A DNA stretch of 64,000 nt from Comamonadaceae bacterium (GTDB lineage Bacteria > Pseudomonadota > Gammaproteobacteria > Burkholderiales > Burkholderiaceae_C): assembly GCA_947454955.1 (NCBI GenBank), contig CANGLW010000003.1, positions 62,001 to 126,000 of the forward strand. The letters are read 5' to 3'. Below the pieces are notes generated by a model. The model was not told the origin of the DNA and made no database searches. It was given only the letters and a program-made list of their open reading frames with translations. The stretch's first letter is position 1. Every line of letters starts with the position of its first letter. This document shows positions 26,409 through 35,400 of this stretch, in pieces. The position numbers and the translations under genes are program-made.

Positions 26409-28064
26409 ATGGTACGACCGAATCAACAACTTCATCCATCGCGAGACTACGTAGAAGCCAAGCCCGCAGCCACCGTGCTGCTGCTGCGCGACGGGCCCCA
26501 GGGCCTCGAAGTCCTGATGACCCGCCGCTCCTTGAAGGCCAGCTTTGCGCCCGGTGCTTATGTGTTTCCCGGCGGCGGGGTGGACGCGCTCGATGCGCAG
26601 TCGCACGCCCAAGCCCGCCGCCGCCCTGGCCAAAGCGACGCGCACCTGACCGAGTCGATCGCGGCCATTCGCGAAAGTTTTGAAGAGCTGGGTATTTTGC
26701 TGGCCCGCCGTGCGGACGGCACCGCTGTGGACGCCAGTGACATCGCGCAGCTCGACCGCAAAGCGCCGTTCATGGCGCAGTGCCAGGCCCGCGGTTTGAC
26801 GCTGTGCGCCGACGAGGTGTTTGTGCTGGCCCACTGGACCACCGACCGCGATTTGCCGCGCCGCTTCGAGGTGCCGTTTTTGGTGGCGCGCATGCCCGCT
26901 GACCAAACCCCGGTGGCCGATGAGAGCGAGCAGTTCGACCCGGTGTGGGTGCGCCCGGCCGATGCGCTGGCCCGCCACAAGGCTGGCGACTTTTTCATCA
27001 TCTTCCCCACCATCCGCACGCTGGAGCGCCTGCAGGCCTGGGCCACGGTGCAAGGGGTGTTGGACGCTTGCGCCGCCACCGAAGAGCCGCTGTGGACGAG
27101 TTGTCCGCGCGGTGGCTATTTGGCTGGGCGCGAGGTGCGTTACATGGAAACCGACGCGCCGTTTGGCGAACTGGCCTTGGTCTGCCCCGATGGGCAAATG
27201 CTGCACCACCTCGACTGGGAGCACGAAGCCCCTCGCCCCCTGTTGCGCAATGTGGCGCGCCTGACTTGCGGCAACCCCAGCTTCATGACCGGGCCGGGCA
27301 CGAACAGCTACATCGTGGGTGACGCGCAAACCGGTTTCGTGGTGATCGACCCCGGCCCAGAAGACGCGGCCCACCAAGACCGCTTGTGGCGCGCCTGTGG
27401 CGGCGACATCCGCGCCATCATCTGCACCCACTCGCACTCGGACCATTCGCCCGGTGCCAAGCCTTTGCAGGCACTGTGCCAGGCACGTGGTGCCCCGCTC
27501 GGCGTGCCCGCCATTTATGGTTTGAAGTCGCTGCCCACTGCGCGCCCCAACAGCCATTTCACGCCCGACAAAACGCTCTCAAATTCAGAGCGCTTTACCC
27601 TGTCATATGAAGGCCCGCAAGGCAAAATCACCCACACCCTGATGGCGGTGCACACCCCAGGCCATGCGGCTAACCATCTGTGCCTGGCTTTGCTCGAAGA
27701 CGGTTTGTTGTTCTCGGGCGACCACATTCTCAACGGCAGCACCACCGTGATTGACCCGCCCGATGGCCACATGACGCAGTACCTCGAGTCGCTCGACGCG
27801 CTGAGTGCGGTGTGTGCCGAGCACCAGATTGCGTTCATTTTGCCGGCGCACGGCTATGTGCTGGGCAATGCGCCGGCGCAAATTGCGCACCTCAAAGCCC
27901 ACCGCTTGAAGCGCGAGGCCAAGATCATGGGCGTGATGCAGGCGCACCCCGAAGGCACCATCGATGACTGGTTGGCCCTGGCCTACGACGATGTGCCCGA
28001 GCGCGTCTGGCCGGTGGCCAAACGCTCCTTGCTGGCGCACCTGGAGCGCCTGCAAAGCTTGTAA
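26409..28064 (+). CDS. NUDIX-MBL-fold fusion hydrolase
   Basis: The 551-residue protein joins two hydrolase folds. Residues about 15-230 are NUDIX-like, with VFPGGGVD and a NUDIX-box core SIAAIRESFEELGILL (RExxEE helix). Residues about 270-550 are a metallo-beta-lactamase fold with metal ligands in THSHSDHSPGA, HTPGHAANHL and FSGDHILNG, related to the LACTB2/RNase Z-like group. The fusion resembles a nucleotide-sugar or CoA pyrophosphohydrolase joined to an MBL hydrolase, but no substrate is clear. A degenerate 17-nt palindrome falls in the MBL domain at residues 389-395. Confidence 0.85.
   Translation: MVRPNQQLHPSRDYVEAKPAATVLLLRDGPQGLEVLMTRRSLKASFAPGAYVFPGGGVDALDAQSHAQARRRPGQSDAHLTESIAAIRESFEELGILLARRADGTAVDASDIAQLDRKAPFMAQCQARGLTLCADEVFVLAHWTTDRDLPRRFEVPFLVARMPADQTPVADESEQFDPVWVRPADALARHKAGDFFIIFPTIRTLERLQAWATVQGVLDACAATEEPLWTSCPRGGYLAGREVRYMETDAPFGELALVCPDGQMLHHLDWEHEAPRPLLRNVARLTCGNPSFMTGPGTNSYIVGDAQTGFVVIDPGPEDAAHQDRLWRACGGDIRAIICTHSHSDHSPGAKPLQALCQARGAPLGVPAIYGLKSLPTARPNSHFTPDKTLSNSERFTLSYEGPQGKITHTLMAVHTPGHAANHLCLALLEDGLLFSGDHILNGSTTVIDPPDGHMTQYLESLDALSAVCAEHQIAFILPAHGYVLGNAPAQIAHLKAHRLKREAKIMGVMQAHPEGTIDDWLALAYDDVPERVWPVAKRSLLAHLERLQSL
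27575..27591. repeat. 17-nt palindromic element (GCTCT variant) inside the NUDIX-MBL gene
   Basis: GCTCT-CAAATTC-AGAGC. The arms pair perfectly although one base differs from GCTAT/ATAGC, a compensated change. The 7-nt centre is identical to that of the copy at 30307. Confidence 0.6.
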
Positions 28065-28066
28065 GT

Positions 28067-28384
28067 GTGAAGCCCGCCGATAAGCCGGATTCTGTGCAAC
28101 GGGGTTGCCCCCGAAGTGACCGCCATTAATCTGGGCCGGGGGTCGCCCACCCGGCTCGGTGCTACCTACCCGCCAGCTCAGCGGAACCACCTCAATGCTG
28201 GCCTATTTGGTATTGCTGCGCGTAGAGATTGCCCGTTTCACCCGGACTTAACCGGCTCGTCTCTGTTGCTCTGATCCTCACCTCACGGTGGAGAGGTGTT
28301 ACCTCCTACGCTGTCCTGTGCAGTCCGGACGTTCCTCCAGTGCCAGGTTTCCCATGCGGCACCAGCGACAGTCTGGCGTGCTTC
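28067..28384 (-). ncRNA. rnpB: RNase P RNA (class A)
   Basis: RNase P RNA is the catalytic subunit that matures tRNA 5' ends. On the minus strand the transcript begins near GAAGCACGCCAGACTGTCGC, contains the universal blocks GGAGGAACGTCCGGACTGCA (ending in ACAGG) and AGAGACGAGCCGGTTAAG, and ends with GCACAGAATCCGGCTTATCG. The 5' GAAGC pairs with the 3' GGCTTC as in E. coli. The length of about 318 nt is a little short of E. coli's 377. The exact ends are estimated to within a few bases. It is convergent with the NUDIX-MBL gene, whose stop is at 28064. Confidence 0.97.
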
Positions 28385-28396
28385 ACAACTACATTA

Positions 28397-28425
28397 TCCA
28401 CCCCCGAATTGATGCTCGGCAGGCC
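28397..28425 (-). promoter_or_regulatory. Candidate rnpB promoter
   Basis: On the minus strand GATAAT lies about 13-18 bases before the predicted RNA start, with a weak -35 (TGCCGA) 17 bases further upstream. The -10 is convincing; the -35 is poor. The region is shared with the divergent cysM leader. Confidence 0.4.
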
Positions 28426-28471
28426 AAGCACTGTGGGGGACCTGAGAGAATCCAACTTTTAGGAGACTGAC

Positions 28472-29389
28472 ATGAAAGCCCAGAACATTCTGCAAACCAT
28501 CGGCCACACCCCGCATGTGCGCATCAACCGCCTGTTTGGCCCTCAAGCCAATGTCTGGATCAAATCCGAGCGCGGTAACCCCGGCGGTTCGATCAAAGAC
28601 CGCATCGCGCTGGCCATGGTCGAGGCCGCAGAAGCCAGTGGCGAGCTCAAACCCGGCGCCACGATCGTGGAGCCCACCTCGGGCAACACCGGCGTGGGCC
28701 TGGCCTTGGTGGCCGCGGTGAAAGGCTACAAACTCATTTTGGTGATGCCCGACAGCATGTCGATCGAGCGGCGTCGCCTGATGCTGGCTTATGGCGCGAG
28801 CTTTGACCTCACCCCGCGTGAAAAAGGCATGAAGGGCGCGATTGCCCGCGCGCAAGAGATCGTGGCGGCCACGCCCGGTGCGTGGATGCCCCAGCAGTTT
28901 GAGAACCCGGCCAACATCGAGGTGCATGTGCGTACCACCGCGCAAGAGATTCTGGCGGACTTCCCGCAGGGCATCGACGCGCTGATCACCGGCGTGGGCA
29001 CGGGTGGTCACTTGACCGGCACCGCACGTGTGCTCAAAGAAAAGTTCCCCAAGCTCCAGGTGTACGCGGTCGAACCCACGGCCTCGCCTGTGATCTCGGG
29101 CGGCGCGCCCTCGCCCCACCCTATTCAGGGCATTGGTGCAGGCTTCATCCCCAAGAACCTCGACACCTCGGTACTCGATGGCGTGATTCAGGTCGAGGCC
29201 GAGCCAGCCCGCGAGATGGCACGACGCTGCGCGCGCGAAGAAGGCATGTTGGTGGGCATCTCCTCAGGAGCCACGCTGCAAGCCATCGCACAAAAATTGC
29301 CTGACCTGCCCGCGGGCGCTGTGGTGCTGGGCTTCAACTACGACACCGGCGAGCGCTACCTCTCGGTCGAAGGCTTCTTGCCCACCTGA
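28472..29389 (+). CDS. cysM: Cysteine synthase B (O-acetylserine sulfhydrylase)
   Basis: This is a fold-type II PLP enzyme that makes cysteine from O-acetylserine (CysM can also use thiosulfate). The 305 residues include the PLP lysine in [17 protein letters not shown], the [10 protein letters not shown] substrate loop, and the [15 protein letters not shown] phosphate-binding loop. Length and start ([20 protein letters not shown]) suit CysM better than CysK, but the two are hard to separate by eye. A good TAGGAG ribosome-binding site precedes the ATG. Confidence 0.9.
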   Translation: MKAQNILQTIGHTPHVRINRLFGPQANVWIKSERGNPGGSIKDRIALAMVEAAEASGELKPGATIVEPTSGNTGVGLALVAAVKGYKLILVMPDSMSIERRRLMLAYGASFDLTPREKGMKGAIARAQEIVAATPGAWMPQQFENPANIEVHVRTTAQEILADFPQGIDALITGVGTGGHLTGTARVLKEKFPKLQVYAVEPTASPVISGGAPSPHPIQGIGAGFIPKNLDTSVLDGVIQVEAEPAREMARRCAREEGMLVGISSGATLQAIAQKLPDLPAGAVVLGFNYDTGERYLSVEGFLPT

Positions 29390-29497
29390 AGTCTCGCAGC
29401 TGTTTGAAGAAGGTTCTTTGAAGGCCCCGCGTAAAATCGGGGCTCGTTTTGTCATTCCTTCCATTGCTTTTGCCTGATCACCACGGGCCTGCAAACC

Positions 29498-31393
29498 ATG
29501 ATCCGACTCACCGAGCTCAAGCTCCCGCTCGAGGCCCTGCCGGTTGAACACCGCCGTGCCGCCGACGCCCCCACCGAAACCGAAGCCGACCGCGCGCCCA
29601 CGCCCCAACCCATCGAGGCCTTGAGGGCTTTGGCCGCACAGGCCTTGCAGTTGCAGCCTGCAGACATTGCCGAGCTGCAAGTTTTCAAACGCAGCTTTGA
29701 TGCGCGCAAAGCGCAGCTGCAATCGGTGTTCATTGTGGACGTGTCGCTGGCAAGTGGCTTGAACGAAGCGCAGGTCTTGTCGCGCATCCAGTCACCGCAC
29801 ATCTCCCCCACCCCCGACATGGCCTGGCACGCGCCGGCACACGCGCCTGCTGGGTTTGGTGCGGCCGAGGGTGATCGGCCTGTGGTGGTGGGCTTTGGGC
29901 CATGCGGCATGTTTGCAGCGCTGACGTTGGCGCAAATGGGCTTCAAGCCCATCGTGATCGAGCGCGGTACCACCGTGCGCCAACGCACCAAAGACACCTG
30001 GGGCCTGTGGCGCAAACACACCCTCAAGCCCGAGTCCAACGTGCAGTTTGGCGAAGGCGGTGCAGGCACGTTTTCAGACGGTAAGCTTTACAGCCAAATC
30101 AAAGACCCGCGCTTTTTAGGCCGCAAAGTCATGCACGAGTTTGTGCAAGCCGGTGCGCCTGCAGAAATTTTGTACGAGGCGCACCCGCACATCGGCACAT
30201 TCAAGTTGGTGAAGGTGGTGGAAAACATCCGCGAGCAGATCATTGCGCTGGGCGGCGAGATTCGTTTCCAAGAGCGTGTTGTGGGCTTGGCATTTCAAAA
30301 TAATTCGCTATCAAATTCAGAGCAAAACCTCAAAGCTTTGCAGGTTCTCAAGGCCGATGGTGAGCCCTACACCCTGCCTGCCAAGCATGTGGTGCTGGCC
30401 CTGGGCCACAGCTCGCGCGACACCTTTGCCATGCTGTGGGACGCGGGTGTGGCCATGCAAAGCAAACCGTTTTCGATTGGCGTGCGCATCGAACACCCGC
30501 AGGGTCTGATCGACCGTGCGCGTTGGGGCCGGCATGCCGGTCACCCGCTCTTGGGGGCGGCCGATTACAAGCTGGTGCACCACGCGCAAAACGGCCGCGC
30601 GGTCTACAGCTTTTGCATGTGCCCCGGTGGCACGGTGGTGGCTGCCACCAGCGAGCCGGGCCGTGTGGTGACCAATGGCATGAGCCAGTACTCACGCAAC
30701 GAACGCAATGCCAATGCGGGCATCGTGGTAGGCATCGACCCACCGGACTTTTTACAGCTTGCTTCACATTTGATAGCGCTTGATGTTGATGCGAAGGCAC
30801 AGCTGCCTGAAGCCGCGCTCAACCCGCATGACCCGATTGATCGCGCAGGCTGGATCGCTGCCTTTGGCGACACCGATGGCGCACGCTACGCCGACGAGGC
30901 CGCGGCCATGGCGCGCATGCACCCGCCACAGTTCCACCCGCTCGCAGGCGTGGTGCTGCAGCGCCGCCTGGAGTCGCGCGCTTATGTGCTGGGCGGGGGC
31001 ACGTACGAAGCACCGGGGCAGTTGGTGGGCGACTTCATCCGCCAACAACCCTCGGCGCAATTTGGCGAGGTGCAGCCCTCTTACAAACCCGGGGTGAAAC
31101 TCGGCTCGCTGGCAGCGGCCTTGCCCATTTACGCGGTGCAAGCCATGCGCGAGGCCTTGCCTGTGTTCGGCAAAAAAATCAAAGGTTTTGATTTGGATGA
31201 CGCGGTACTCACCGGGGTGGAGACCCGCACCTCCTCGCCCCTGCGCATCACCCGGCGCGAGAACTACCAAAGCAGCAATGTGAATGGCCTGTACCCCGCG
31301 GGTGAAGGCGCGGGCTTTGCAGGCGGCATTTTGTCGGCAGGGGTGGATGGCATCAAGGTGGCTGAGGCTTTGGCGCTGGCCATCACCGCCTGA
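29498..31393 (+). CDS. COG2509-type FAD-dependent dehydrogenase
   Basis: This is an uncharacterised flavoprotein family of about 550-630 residues. The N-terminal 100 residues form a ferredoxin-like/ACT-like region (VFKRSFDARKAQLQSVFIVDVSL). The FAD dinucleotide motif is VVVGFGPCGMFAALTLAQMGF (about 127-147), and further conserved parts are GEGGAGTFSDGKLYSQIKD, YSFCMCPGGTVVAATSEPG and the C-terminal GLYPAGEGAGFAGGILSAGVDGIK. The substrate is unknown. Two short AT-rich segments (near residues 270 and 425) each carry a 17-nt palindromic element, suggesting small insertions in loops. Confidence 0.88.
   Translation: MIRLTELKLPLEALPVEHRRAADAPTETEADRAPTPQPIEALRALAAQALQLQPADIAELQVFKRSFDARKAQLQSVFIVDVSLASGLNEAQVLSRIQSPHISPTPDMAWHAPAHAPAGFGAAEGDRPVVVGFGPCGMFAALTLAQMGFKPIVIERGTTVRQRTKDTWGLWRKHTLKPESNVQFGEGGAGTFSDGKLYSQIKDPRFLGRKVMHEFVQAGAPAEILYEAHPHIGTFKLVKVVENIREQIIALGGEIRFQERVVGLAFQNNSLSNSEQNLKALQVLKADGEPYTLPAKHVVLALGHSSRDTFAMLWDAGVAMQSKPFSIGVRIEHPQGLIDRARWGRHAGHPLLGAADYKLVHHAQNGRAVYSFCMCPGGTVVAATSEPGRVVTNGMSQYSRNERNANAGIVVGIDPPDFLQLASHLIALDVDAKAQLPEAALNPHDPIDRAGWIAAFGDTDGARYADEAAAMARMHPPQFHPLAGVVLQRRLESRAYVLGGGTYEAPGQLVGDFIRQQPSAQFGEVQPSYKPGVKLGSLAAALPIYAVQAMREALPVFGKKIKGFDLDDAVLTGVETRTSSPLRITRRENYQSSNVNGLYPAGEGAGFAGGILSAGVDGIKVAEALALAITA
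30307..30323. repeat. 17-nt palindromic element (degenerate), first copy in the COG2509 gene
   Basis: GCTAT-CAAATTC-AGAGC: intact left arm, right arm changed at one base. The centre is identical to that of the copy at 27575. Confidence 0.55.
30761..30777. repeat. 17-nt palindromic element (degenerate), second copy in the COG2509 gene
   Basis: GCTTC-ACATTTG-ATAGC: intact right arm, degenerate left arm. It lies 450 bases from the first copy in the same gene. Confidence 0.45.
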
Positions 31394-31443
31394 GACCATC
31401 GCTGGCTGAGCCCGTCCCTCTGAACGACATCCATTCAGGCGAC

Positions 31444-31472
31444 AAAAAACCAACCCGAGGGTTGGTTTTTTT
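31444..31472. terminator. Bidirectional rho-independent terminator
   Basis: AAAAAACCAACCC (31444-31456) and GGGTTGGTTTTTT (31459-31471) are exact reverse complements with a 2-base gap. The A-run and T-run on either side let it terminate both the COG2509 gene (plus) and htpX (minus), which converge here. Confidence 0.9.
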
Positions 31473-31484
31473 GTGAGGCTGTAT

Positions 31485-32354
31485 TCAGCTGTTTTGCAGC
31501 GCGGCAATGCGCTCTTCCAGCGGTGGGTGGGTGCTGAAGAGTTGGCCGATGCCACCGGCAATGCCGAAGGCTGCCACACTCTTGGGCAACTCACCCGCTT
31601 GCAGGCCACCCAAACGCGAGAGCGCGTTGATCATGGGTTGCTTGCGGCCCATCAGCTGCGCGGCACCTGCATCTGCACGGAACTCACGCTGGCGTGAGAA
31701 CCAGGCCACGATGATCGAGGCCACAAAGCCCAGCAGGATGTCGAGCACGATGCTGGTGATGTAGTAACCCATGCCTGGGCCTGAACTTTCTTCGTCGTTG
31801 CGGCGCAAAAAGCTGTCCACCGCGTAACCCACCACGCGGCTCAAGAACACCACAAAGGTGTTGAGCACGCCTTGAATGAGCGTCATGGTGACCATGTCGC
31901 CATTGGCGATGTGGGCCACTTCGTGACCAATCACGGCCTCGACCTCTTCACGGGTCATGCCTTGCAGCAAGCCGGTGCTGACCGCCACCAGTGCGGAGTT
32001 TTTGAAAGCGCCGGTGGCAAAGGCGTTGGGCTCGCCCTCGAAAATACCCACTTCAGGCATGCCAATGCCGGCCTTGTCGGCAAAGCCGCGCACGGTATCG
32101 ACAATCCAACGCTCATCGGCCGAGCCGCTGCCATCAATCACCGTCACCCCCGAGCTCCACTTGGCCACGGGTTTGCTGATGAGCAGCGAGATGAACGCAC
32201 CACCAAAGCCCATGATCAGCGCAAAGCCCAGCAAAGCGCCCAGGTTCAAACCGTTGGACGTGAGGAAGCGGTTCACGCCCAGCAAGCTGGCCACGACGCC
32301 CAGCACCACCACCACCGCCAAGTTGGTCAAGACAAACAAAATGATTCGTTTCAT
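31485..32354 (-). CDS. htpX: Membrane zinc protease HtpX (M48)
   Basis: HtpX is an inner-membrane metalloprotease that degrades misfolded membrane proteins in cooperation with FtsH. The 289 residues have two N-terminal membrane segments (about 4-24 and 35-58), the zinc motif [12 protein letters not shown] (HExxH), a second pair of membrane segments (about 150-215), the third ligand in [16 protein letters not shown], and [13 protein letters not shown] at the C-terminus. The usual length and gene boundary are intact, and an AGGAAACC ribosome-binding site precedes the ATG. Confidence 0.97.
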   Translation of the reverse strand: MKRIILFVLTNLAVVVVLGVVASLLGVNRFLTSNGLNLGALLGFALIMGFGGAFISLLISKPVAKWSSGVTVIDGSGSADERWIVDTVRGFADKAGIGMPEVGIFEGEPNAFATGAFKNSALVAVSTGLLQGMTREEVEAVIGHEVAHIANGDMVTMTLIQGVLNTFVVFLSRVVGYAVDSFLRRNDEESSGPGMGYYITSIVLDILLGFVASIIVAWFSRQREFRADAGAAQLMGRKQPMINALSRLGGLQAGELPKSVAAFGIAGGIGQLFSTHPPLEERIAALQNS

Positions 32355-32467
32355 GGTTTCCTAGAAGCAGGCCCGACGGGACCTGATGTCGCGCATATTA
32401 GGGGCAGACCCTCAAAAATCAAGGCTTAGGCCCTTCAACCACAGGTGTTTTAAGGTCAATACCGGGT

Positions 32468-33328
32468 TCAGCCCGCTGGGGATTTCGGTGGGCGAAACAC
32501 GGTTGCATCATCGTAAAAAGACGCGTTGTCGTTTTCCGCCCACCAGCCCGGCACGCCCAGCACCGGCAAGGGCGCGTAAGGCTTGGTCTGCAGATGATCT
32601 GCACGCAGGGTTTGCGCCAGAAGACCATCCCAAGCCGCCACAGGCATGGGCTGGCCATGCACAGGGTTGTGAGCGCTGGTGAGCGCATCAGCCGGCAAGA
32701 CCAGCACATGCGCAGTGATGGCTTTGCGCGGGTGCACCAGTTTTTCCAGCAAGGCGTGGCCAAACAGCAGCAACTGAGACTGCGCCCACAAATCGCGGTG
32801 GGTTACCCACAAAGCCTGCCAGTCTTTGGCCAGCAAGGCTTGCCACAAGGGCTTGGGTGCGGCCAAGAGCGCGGCGTTTTCATCGAACAAGGTCAGCGCA
32901 TCGCGCACCGGACCGCGGTGGGTTTGCACACCCACGCGCTCAATTTGCGCGGCTTGCATGGCATTGAGGTGCGCCTTGAGATGCGGGAAATGCAGCCAGG
33001 CCAGACCGTTGAAAAAGTCATGCAAGCCGTCGCGTGTGGGCACACGCCGCTCATCAAAAATGAATTGCTCGTAGGCCATGCCTACAGGCAATTCCGCTTG
33101 CGGCACAAACAGGGGCGCCGAAGGACTTGCTATGGATTCAGGAGCTGTTTTTCCAGGCAGCAAGGCCTCTGCAGGCACTTTCTCTGTTCTAACCAACTCA
33201 GCACCCGCATTCAACGCCTGCGCCACCGTGGCGCCTTGCACCACCTGCTGCGCCAAGACTTGCCCCAGCGCGCGGTAAGGCGCGAGCCAGGGGGCAGCCC
33301 AGTCGATGTGCTCTAAACCATGCGCCAC
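32468..33328 (-). CDS. DUF3025 domain-containing protein
   Basis: This 286-residue protein matches the DUF3025 family of proteobacterial proteins with no assigned function. Recognisable parts are [41 protein letters not shown] and a C-terminal [22 protein letters not shown]. The likely start is a GTG at 33328 that overlaps the end of pyrC by 16 bases, implying co-transcription. Residues 61-67 are encoded by a degenerate 17-nt palindrome in a weakly conserved, proline-rich stretch. Confidence 0.8.
   Translation of the reverse strand: MAHGLEHIDWAAPWLAPYRALGQVLAQQVVQGATVAQALNAGAELVRTEKVPAEALLPGKTAPESIASPSAPLFVPQAELPVGMAYEQFIFDERRVPTRDGLHDFFNGLAWLHFPHLKAHLNAMQAAQIERVGVQTHRGPVRDALTLFDENAALLAAPKPLWQALLAKDWQALWVTHRDLWAQSQLLLFGHALLEKLVHPRKAITAHVLVLPADALTSAHNPVHGQPMPVAAWDGLLAQTLRADHLQTKPYAPLPVLGVPGWWAENDNASFYDDATVFRPPKSPAG
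33129..33145. repeat. 17-nt palindromic element (degenerate), inside the DUF3025 gene
   Basis: GCTAT-GGATTCA-GGAGC: intact left arm, right arm changed to GGAGC, as in the dapF copy. Confidence 0.4.
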
Positions 33329-34359
33329 GGCAGGGCTTCACCGGCGCGCAGGGGTTTGAGTTCGGCGTTGCCAAAGGCAAAAGATGCAGGTGGCGTCCAG
33401 GCCTCGCGCTTGAGGGTGATGGTGCCGCTGTTGCGTGGCAGGCCATAAAAGTCAGCGCCGTTGAAGCTGGCAAAGGCTTCGAGCTGATGCAAAGCGCCTG
33501 CGTTGTCAAAGGCTTCGGCGTACATCTCGATGGCCGCGTGCGCGGTGTAGCAACCGGCGCAGGCACTGGCGTGTTCTTTGAGGTGCGCGGGGTGCGGCGC
33601 GCTGTCGGTGCCCAGGAAAAACTTAGCGCTGCCGCTGGTGGCTGCTTCCACCAAGGCCAGGCGGTGCACCTCCCGCTTGAGCACCGGCAGGCAGTAGTAG
33701 TGCGGGCGCACGCCGCCCACAAAAATCGCGTTGCGGTTGTAGAGCAAGTGGTGCGCGGTGATGGTGGCGCCCACAAGCCGATCAGCATCACGCACATAGT
33801 GCGCAGCCTCGCGGGTGGTGATGTGCTCAAACACAATTTTGAGTTCTGGGAAATCACGGCGCAGCGGGATGAGTTGCTGCTCGATGAACACCGCTTCGCG
33901 GTCAAACAGGTCGATGTCTGAACTCGTCACCTCGCCGTGCACCAGCAACAGCACGCCTTCGCGCTGCATGGCTTCCAGGGTTTTGTAGATTTTGCGCAGG
34001 TCGGTCACGCCCGCATCGCTGTTGGTGGTGGCACCGGCCGGGTACAGCTTGCAAGCCACCACACCTGCGGCCTTGGCGCGCTTGATTTCTGCAGGCGGCA
34101 GCTTGTCGGTGAGGTAGAGCGTCATGAGCGGCTCAAAGCTGATGCCTGGGGGGACCGCAGCCTGAATGCGCGCCTTGTAGGCCAGGGCCTGCTCCGCGGT
34201 GGTCACCGGCGGCTTGAGGTTGGGCATGATGATGGCACGGCCGAACTGCGCTGCGGTGTGCGGCACCACGGTGTGCAGGGGCTCGCCGTCGCGCACATGC
34301 AAATGCCAGTCGTCGGGGCGGGTCAGGGTGAGGGTGTTGAGCGGCTTGGGGGTGTTCAT
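33313..34359 (-). CDS. pyrC: Dihydroorotase
   Basis: PyrC closes carbamoyl-aspartate to dihydroorotate in pyrimidine synthesis. The 348-residue length and the zinc motif [10 protein letters not shown] (HxH) place it in the class II (E. coli PyrC-like) group. Other conserved parts are [26 protein letters not shown] (with the carboxylated lysine), [18 protein letters not shown] and [14 protein letters not shown]. No other pyr gene is nearby. Confidence 0.96.
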   Translation of the reverse strand: MNTPKPLNTLTLTRPDDWHLHVRDGEPLHTVVPHTAAQFGRAIIMPNLKPPVTTAEQALAYKARIQAAVPPGISFEPLMTLYLTDKLPPAEIKRAKAAGVVACKLYPAGATTNSDAGVTDLRKIYKTLEAMQREGVLLLVHGEVTSSDIDLFDREAVFIEQQLIPLRRDFPELKIVFEHITTREAAHYVRDADRLVGATITAHHLLYNRNAIFVGGVRPHYYCLPVLKREVHRLALVEAATSGSAKFFLGTDSAPHPAHLKEHASACAGCYTAHAAIEMYAEAFDNAGALHQLEAFASFNGADFYGLPRNSGTITLKREAWTPPASFAFGNAELKPLRAGEALPWRMV

Positions 34360-34402
34360 GCCCCGATTTTCTCATTGAAGGCGCAGGCCTGGGGCCAGGC
34401 CC

Positions 34403-35398
34403 TCACAACAGGGCGATGGTTGGCAAAACTTCGGGGGGTGTTGCATCGTTTGGAACCTCGCCCGCAGGTGCATCCAGCGGATCTTGCACCACCGAGCAAT
34501 TGCGCCCACTGGCCTTGGCGCGGTACATGGCCTCATCGGCACAGGCAATCACCGCATCCATGTCGGCCCCCTCACAGGCTGGCACGATGCCCGCCGAGAA
34601 GGTGACCGGGGTGCTCAAAGGCACCGGGGCAAACGAGGCTGCAGCCAGAGCCTGACGCAAACGCTCCACGGCCAATTGCGCTTCTTGCAAATGGGTGTGG
34701 GGCATGAGCAGCAAAAACTCTTCACCGCCCCAACGTGAAATTTCATCCGTGGTGCGCAGGGTCTGGCGCATGGTGCGGGCAAAAATTTTGAGCACCACAT
34801 CGCCAGCGGCGTGGCCGTGAGCATCGTTGACCCGCTTGAAATGGTCCAGGTCCAGCATGGCCATGCACATCGGAGCGCGGGTGCGGCGTTGGCGCTGTTG
34901 CTCTCGCGCCATCAGGTCCACCATGTGGCGTCGGTTTGACAGACCGGTGAGTTCATCGTGCGTGGCGAGTTGCGTGATTTTGTGCACCGACACGCTCAAG
35001 GCATGTTCCTGCTGCTCAAAGTCACCTTGCCATTTGGCCTGCCTGCGCGCCAGCAAGTGCACCATGACCAACCCCAGTGTCAAGCTCAACCAGGTCGCCA
35101 AGGGCGAGGCCCACGCCCAGGGATCTGCCAGCGCCAGACCCTCCCACAGCATGAGGCCGCTGAGCACCGCCCACGAAGCCCCAGTGAGCCGGCGCGCCGC
35201 GGGATGGGCCTGGCCCAACAAGGCCAACATCCACACCAGCACCATGAGCAAGAGCACCACACCGCGCGCAGCACGCCCCTCGCTCAAGGGGTAAAGCACC
35301 AGGGCCAACACTGCGGCCAAGATCAACAGGGCCAACCAAGCCGACGGCCTCATGGGGTGCTGCACAGGCACCGCTGATGCGGGGGCCTGCAGCACCAT
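34403..35398 (-). CDS. Membrane-anchored diguanylate cyclase (GGDEF)
   Basis: The 331-residue protein has about five hydrophobic segments in its first 130 residues, then a linker and a GGDEF domain (about 165-325) that should make cyclic di-GMP. The active-site loop reads GGEEF, which is a functional variant, and RTTD lies five residues before it, matching the RxxD inhibitory site for c-di-GMP feedback. The frame extends to 35431 over the end of the ABC exporter gene, but the ATG at 35398, two bases past that gene's stop, is the simpler start. Confidence 0.9.
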   Translation of the reverse strand: MVLQAPASAVPVQHPMRPSAWLALLILAAVLALVLYPLSEGRAARGVVLLLMVLVWMLALLGQAHPAARRLTGASWAVLSGLMLWEGLALADPWAWASPLATWLSLTLGLVMVHLLARRQAKWQGDFEQQEHALSVSVHKITQLATHDELTGLSNRRHMVDLMAREQQRQRRTRAPMCMAMLDLDHFKRVNDAHGHAAGDVVLKIFARTMRQTLRTTDEISRWGGEEFLLLMPHTHLQEAQLAVERLRQALAAASFAPVPLSTPVTFSAGIVPACEGADMDAVIACADEAMYRAKASGRNCSVVQDPLDAPAGEVPNDATPPEVLPTIALL

Positions 35399-35400
35399 GC

